Positions 61,575-64,000 of a stretch of DNA of 64,000 bases are shown piece after piece (position 1 is the first letter of the stretch; each line of letters opens with the position of its first letter). The notes beneath the pieces are model-generated. The model was not told the DNA's origin. It worked only from the letters and a program-made list of their open reading frames with translations, and searched no databases. The stretch comes from Rhizobium sp. BK418 (GTDB lineage: Bacteria > Pseudomonadota > Alphaproteobacteria > Rhizobiales > Rhizobiaceae), in NCBI RefSeq assembly GCF_004341105.1, contig NZ_SLZK01000006.1, positions 310,001 to 374,000 of the forward strand, in the 5' to 3' direction. A program made the translations under genes and the position numbers.

Positions 61575-62633
61575 ATGGCATCGATCGATATCAAGAATAT
61601 CCAAAAATCCTACGGTCATTTCCCGGTGCTGCACGGGGTCGACTTGGAAATCAAGGATGGCGAATTCGTTGTGCTCGTCGGCCCGTCGGGTTGCGGCAAA
61701 TCCACCCTATTGCGCATGATCGCGGGCCTTGAGAACGTGACCGGCGGCGAGATTTGTATCGCCGGGAACCGCGTCAACGAGCTGCATCCGAAGGATCGCG
61801 ACATTGCCATGGTGTTTCAGTCCTACGCGCTTTATCCGCACATGAATGTTGCCGGCAATATGAGTTACAGCCTGAAGCTCCGGAAGACGGCGAAGGAAAA
61901 GATCGCCAGTGCTGTCGCAGGCGCTGCCTCCAAGCTCGGCCTCGATCCGCTGCTCGAACGCCGGCCGAAGGCGCTCTCTGGCGGCCAGCGGCAGCGCGTC
62001 GCCATGGGCCGCGCCATCGTGCGTCAGCCGAAAGCCTTCCTGTTTGACGAGCCGCTGTCGAACCTCGATGCGCGCCTGCGCGAGCAGATGCGTGCTGAAA
62101 TCAAGAAACTGCATGGTGATCTCAAGGCAACCTCGATCTATGTAACCCACGACCAAATCGAGGCGATGACGCTGGCGGACCGGATCGTCGCCATGCATGG
62201 CGGTGTCGTGCAGCAGGTCGGAAGCCCCCTGGAGCTCTACGACCGTCCCGCCAATCTCTTCGTTGCAGGTTTTATCGGTTCACCGGGCATGAATTTCCTC
62301 GAAGCGAGCTATGAGGCAGGCGGCGTGAAGCTGAAAGACGGCACGGTCGTGCCGCTCGATAAGTCACTGCCGTTGTCGAACGCCGAAAGAGTCACGCTCG
62401 GCATCCGGCCGGAACATGTCGTCATGAGCGGCGACGGCGCAGGAGTTGCTGCCGATGTCGAACTCGTCGAGCCGACGGGCTTCGGCATCATCCTGCACCT
62501 TTCGCTGCATGGCCTGCCGTTCAAGATTTTTACGCTTGATCGTGAAGCGCTGAGCGCGGGACCGAAGGTCAACGTCGCCTTTCCGGCCAAGCACCTGCAT
62601 GTGTTCAACGGCGAGGGTAATCGCGTCGATTGA
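61575..62633 (+). CDS. ABC transporter ATP-binding protein, UgpC/MalK type
   Basis: ATPase of 352 residues for the preceding permeases. Walker A GPSGCGKST, Q-loop VFQSYALYPHM, signature LSGGQRQRVAMG, Walker B AFLFDEP and H-loop VTHDQIEAMT are intact, and a C-terminal MalK-like domain (VTLGIRPEHVVM, LVEPTGFGIILHLSLH) is present. It closes the transporter operon; pepT follows after about 95 bases and may have its own promoter. Like its relative at 35746-36825 it could serve more than one importer. Confidence 0.93.
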   Translation: MASIDIKNIQKSYGHFPVLHGVDLEIKDGEFVVLVGPSGCGKSTLLRMIAGLENVTGGEICIAGNRVNELHPKDRDIAMVFQSYALYPHMNVAGNMSYSLKLRKTAKEKIASAVAGAASKLGLDPLLERRPKALSGGQRQRVAMGRAIVRQPKAFLFDEPLSNLDARLREQMRAEIKKLHGDLKATSIYVTHDQIEAMTLADRIVAMHGGVVQQVGSPLELYDRPANLFVAGFIGSPGMNFLEASYEAGGVKLKDGTVVPLDKSLPLSNAERVTLGIRPEHVVMSGDGAGVAADVELVEPTGFGIILHLSLHGLPFKIFTLDREALSAGPKVNVAFPAKHLHVFNGEGNRVD

Positions 62634-62729
62634 ATATGTACTCACAATGCGCTTCGAGCGGAAAAGGCTTTCGTTGCAGAGCCCGCGGAGGCTATATCAT
62701 CAGACGATGATCCCCCTGGAATGGATATT

Positions 62730-63962
62730 ATGACAGGCACCGTTCTCGACCGCTTTCTCCGCTATGTCGTCATCGACACCCAATCCGACCCTTCCTCTTC
62801 GACACAGCCGACCACCGAGAAGCAGAAAGATCTCGGCCGGGTTCTGGTTGAGGAGCTCCTGGCGATCGGTCTTTCGGATGCACATCTCGACGAGCATGGT
62901 TACGTCTATGCGACCATTCCGGCCAATACTGACAAGAACGTGCCGGTCATCTGTTTCTGCTCGCATATGGATACAGCGCCTGACTTCACCGGCACGAACG
63001 TCAAGCCGCAGATAGTGAAGAACTATGCCGGCGGAGATATACCGCTTCCCGGCGACCCGAGCCGCGTAATTCGCGTCTCTGAACATCCCCAGTTAAACCA
63101 TCAGATCGGCAACGACATCATCACCACTGATGGAACGACCTTGCTTGGTGCTGACGACAAGGCCGGGCTGGCGGAAATCATGGCCGCGGCAAAGATCCTC
63201 GTCGACAATCCCGAGATCAAGCACGGCACGATCAAGATACTTTTTACGCCTGATGAAGAGGTCGGCCGCGGCGTCAACAAGGTCGATCTGGAGAAGCTTG
63301 GCGCGGATTTCGCTTATACGATGGATGGCGAAACCGCCGGCCATATCGAGGACGAGACATTTTCGGCCGATGGCGTCGATATCGTCATTACCGGCGTGGC
63401 GATTCATCCCGGTTTCGCCAAGGACCGGATGGAAAACGCCATCAAGATCGCCGGCACGATCATTGACCGGCTGCCGAAGGAGATCGCGCCTGAGACGACG
63501 GAGGGGAAGCAGGGCTTCATTCATCCAACCGGTGTGGCCGGCTCGATGGAAAAGGCAGCGATCAGCCTCATCATTCGCGATTTCACCGACGAAGGTCTGA
63601 CGGAAAAGGAAACCATGCTTGAAGCGATCGTCAAGGATGTGATGAAGGCCTATCCGGGCTCGACCTATCGCTTTGACGTGAAGGAGCAGTATCGCAACAT
63701 GAAAGTGGTGCTCGACCGTCGTCCTGAAATCGTCGAAAACGCCGTTGAGGCGGTACGCCGGGCGGGGATGACGCCGGTGCGGGGCAGCATTCGCGGTGGT
63801 ACGGATGGCTCGCGCCTTTCCTTCATGGGCCTGCCATGCCCGAATATTTTCGCCGGCGGCCACGCGTTCCATTCGCCGCTGGAATGGATCAGCCGCCAGG
63901 ACATGGAAAAGGCCGTCAGCACGATTGTGGAGCTCGCCAAGGTCTGGGAGGAGCGAGCCTAG
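62730..63962 (+). CDS. pepT: Peptidase T (tripeptide aminopeptidase)
   Basis: Zinc-dependent M20 peptidase of about 410 residues that removes the N-terminal residue from tripeptides in the cytoplasm. The metal motifs are FCSHMDTAPD (His and the following Asp), LLGADDKAGLAEI (bridging Asp) and LFTPDEEVGRG (catalytic Glu pair), and the C-terminal His lies in FAGGHAFHSPLEW. GGTDGSRLSFMGLP is also typical. The ATG at 62730 is preferred because MTGTVLDRFLRYVVIDTQS matches PepT N-termini; an ATG at 62721 is an alternative. Its link to the importer upstream is not clear. Confidence 0.92.
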   Translation: MTGTVLDRFLRYVVIDTQSDPSSSTQPTTEKQKDLGRVLVEELLAIGLSDAHLDEHGYVYATIPANTDKNVPVICFCSHMDTAPDFTGTNVKPQIVKNYAGGDIPLPGDPSRVIRVSEHPQLNHQIGNDIITTDGTTLLGADDKAGLAEIMAAAKILVDNPEIKHGTIKILFTPDEEVGRGVNKVDLEKLGADFAYTMDGETAGHIEDETFSADGVDIVITGVAIHPGFAKDRMENAIKIAGTIIDRLPKEIAPETTEGKQGFIHPTGVAGSMEKAAISLIIRDFTDEGLTEKETMLEAIVKDVMKAYPGSTYRFDVKEQYRNMKVVLDRRPEIVENAVEAVRRAGMTPVRGSIRGGTDGSRLSFMGLPCPNIFAGGHAFHSPLEWISRQDMEKAVSTIVELAKVWEERA

Positions 63963-64000
63963 AGCATGTTGCACAAAGTGCGCGGCTATTTTGTGCCAAC
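63960..64000. repeat. Partial palindromic intergenic repeat
   Basis: GCACAAA (63971-63977) and TTTGTGC (63990-63996) form an inverted repeat just after pepT, preceded by AGAGCATGTT. From memory this resembles the common rhizobial intergenic palindromic repeats that begin TAGAGCATG. It is cut by the right edge. No second copy was seen in the window. Confidence 0.45.

Noticed and set aside
1..64000. CRISPR arrays, tRNA or rRNA genes, insertion sequences, phage genes
   Set aside because: No regularly spaced repeats, transposase motifs, phage structural proteins or recognisable RNA-gene sequences were seen; tRNA absence was judged only by eye.

Overview
The window looks like a stretch of an alphaproteobacterial genome of the Rhizobiales, most likely Rhizobium or a close relative. 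The evidence is the density of ABC uptake operons, the GntR/LacI/LysR regulators, a pcaIJF block, TreZ/GlgX and DUF2934/DUF3175/DUF1206 stress-type genes, several EcfG-like promoters (GGAAC-N16-xGTT), and a partial palindromic repeat at the right edge that resembles a common rhizobial intergenic repeat. No rRNA, tRNA, CRISPR array, insertion sequence or replication origin was recognised. The replicon (chromosome or large plasmid) cannot be decided from the sequence.

Layout. (a) 1-3679, minus strand: a FadR-type regulator, then a peptide-type ABC importer (binding protein, DppB-like and DppC-like permeases), cut by the left edge. (b) 3868-9332, plus: a UTRA regulator, a fused NanE-NanK amino-sugar enzyme, and a sugar ABC importer without its own ATPase. 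(c) 9363-12092: pcaIJF, the last steps of the beta-ketoadipate pathway, behind a 39-bp near-perfect palindrome. (d) 12099-13986: an orphan amino-acid-type binding protein and a short-chain dehydrogenase. (e) 14012-29396: a stress-flavoured block with glgX, topoisomerase IB, GST, DUF3175, a KGG-type protein, a hybrid sensor kinase with a frameshifted second receiver, tiny ORFs, DUF2934, UdgX, TreZ, DUF1206, cardiolipin synthase and an EEP-family phosphohydrolase. Five EcfG-like promoters lie in this block. (f) 29393-35712: a TehA-like transporter, AhpD-like protein, AraC and LysR regulators, SDR, aldo/keto reductase and a DEDD exonuclease. (g) 35746-43013, minus: a complete LacI-regulated operon with binding protein, two permeases, GH127 beta-L-arabinofuranosidase and ATPase. 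(h) 43126-46829: a small hydrophilic protein, an old-yellow-enzyme-type reductase, an APH-type kinase and MsrA. (i) 46987-53756: the most unusual locus, a cyclase-like/ATPase/helical-repeat regulator, a YcaO protein, a TfuA-like protein, a gluzincin-type metallopeptidase and a six-cysteine 164-residue protein. (j) 53791-56205: a frameshifted flavin-reductase remnant, a secreted metallo-beta-lactamase-fold hydrolase and an intact flavin-reductase-type protein. (k) 56527-63962: a FadR regulator, Cys/Met-type PLP enzyme, full sugar-type ABC importer and peptidase T.

How the genes fit together. Most of the window is nutrient scavenging: each importer is paired with a local regulator and an enzyme that hints at its substrate. 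In all four ABC operons a strong hairpin sits between the binding-protein gene and the first permease gene, probably to raise the level of the binding-protein message. The central block is probably a general-stress regulon driven by EcfG. The YcaO-TfuA locus is the best candidate for an undescribed system: it has the protein pair that makes thioamides in peptides or proteins, a putative protease and a possible substrate, but no classical short precursor peptide was found.
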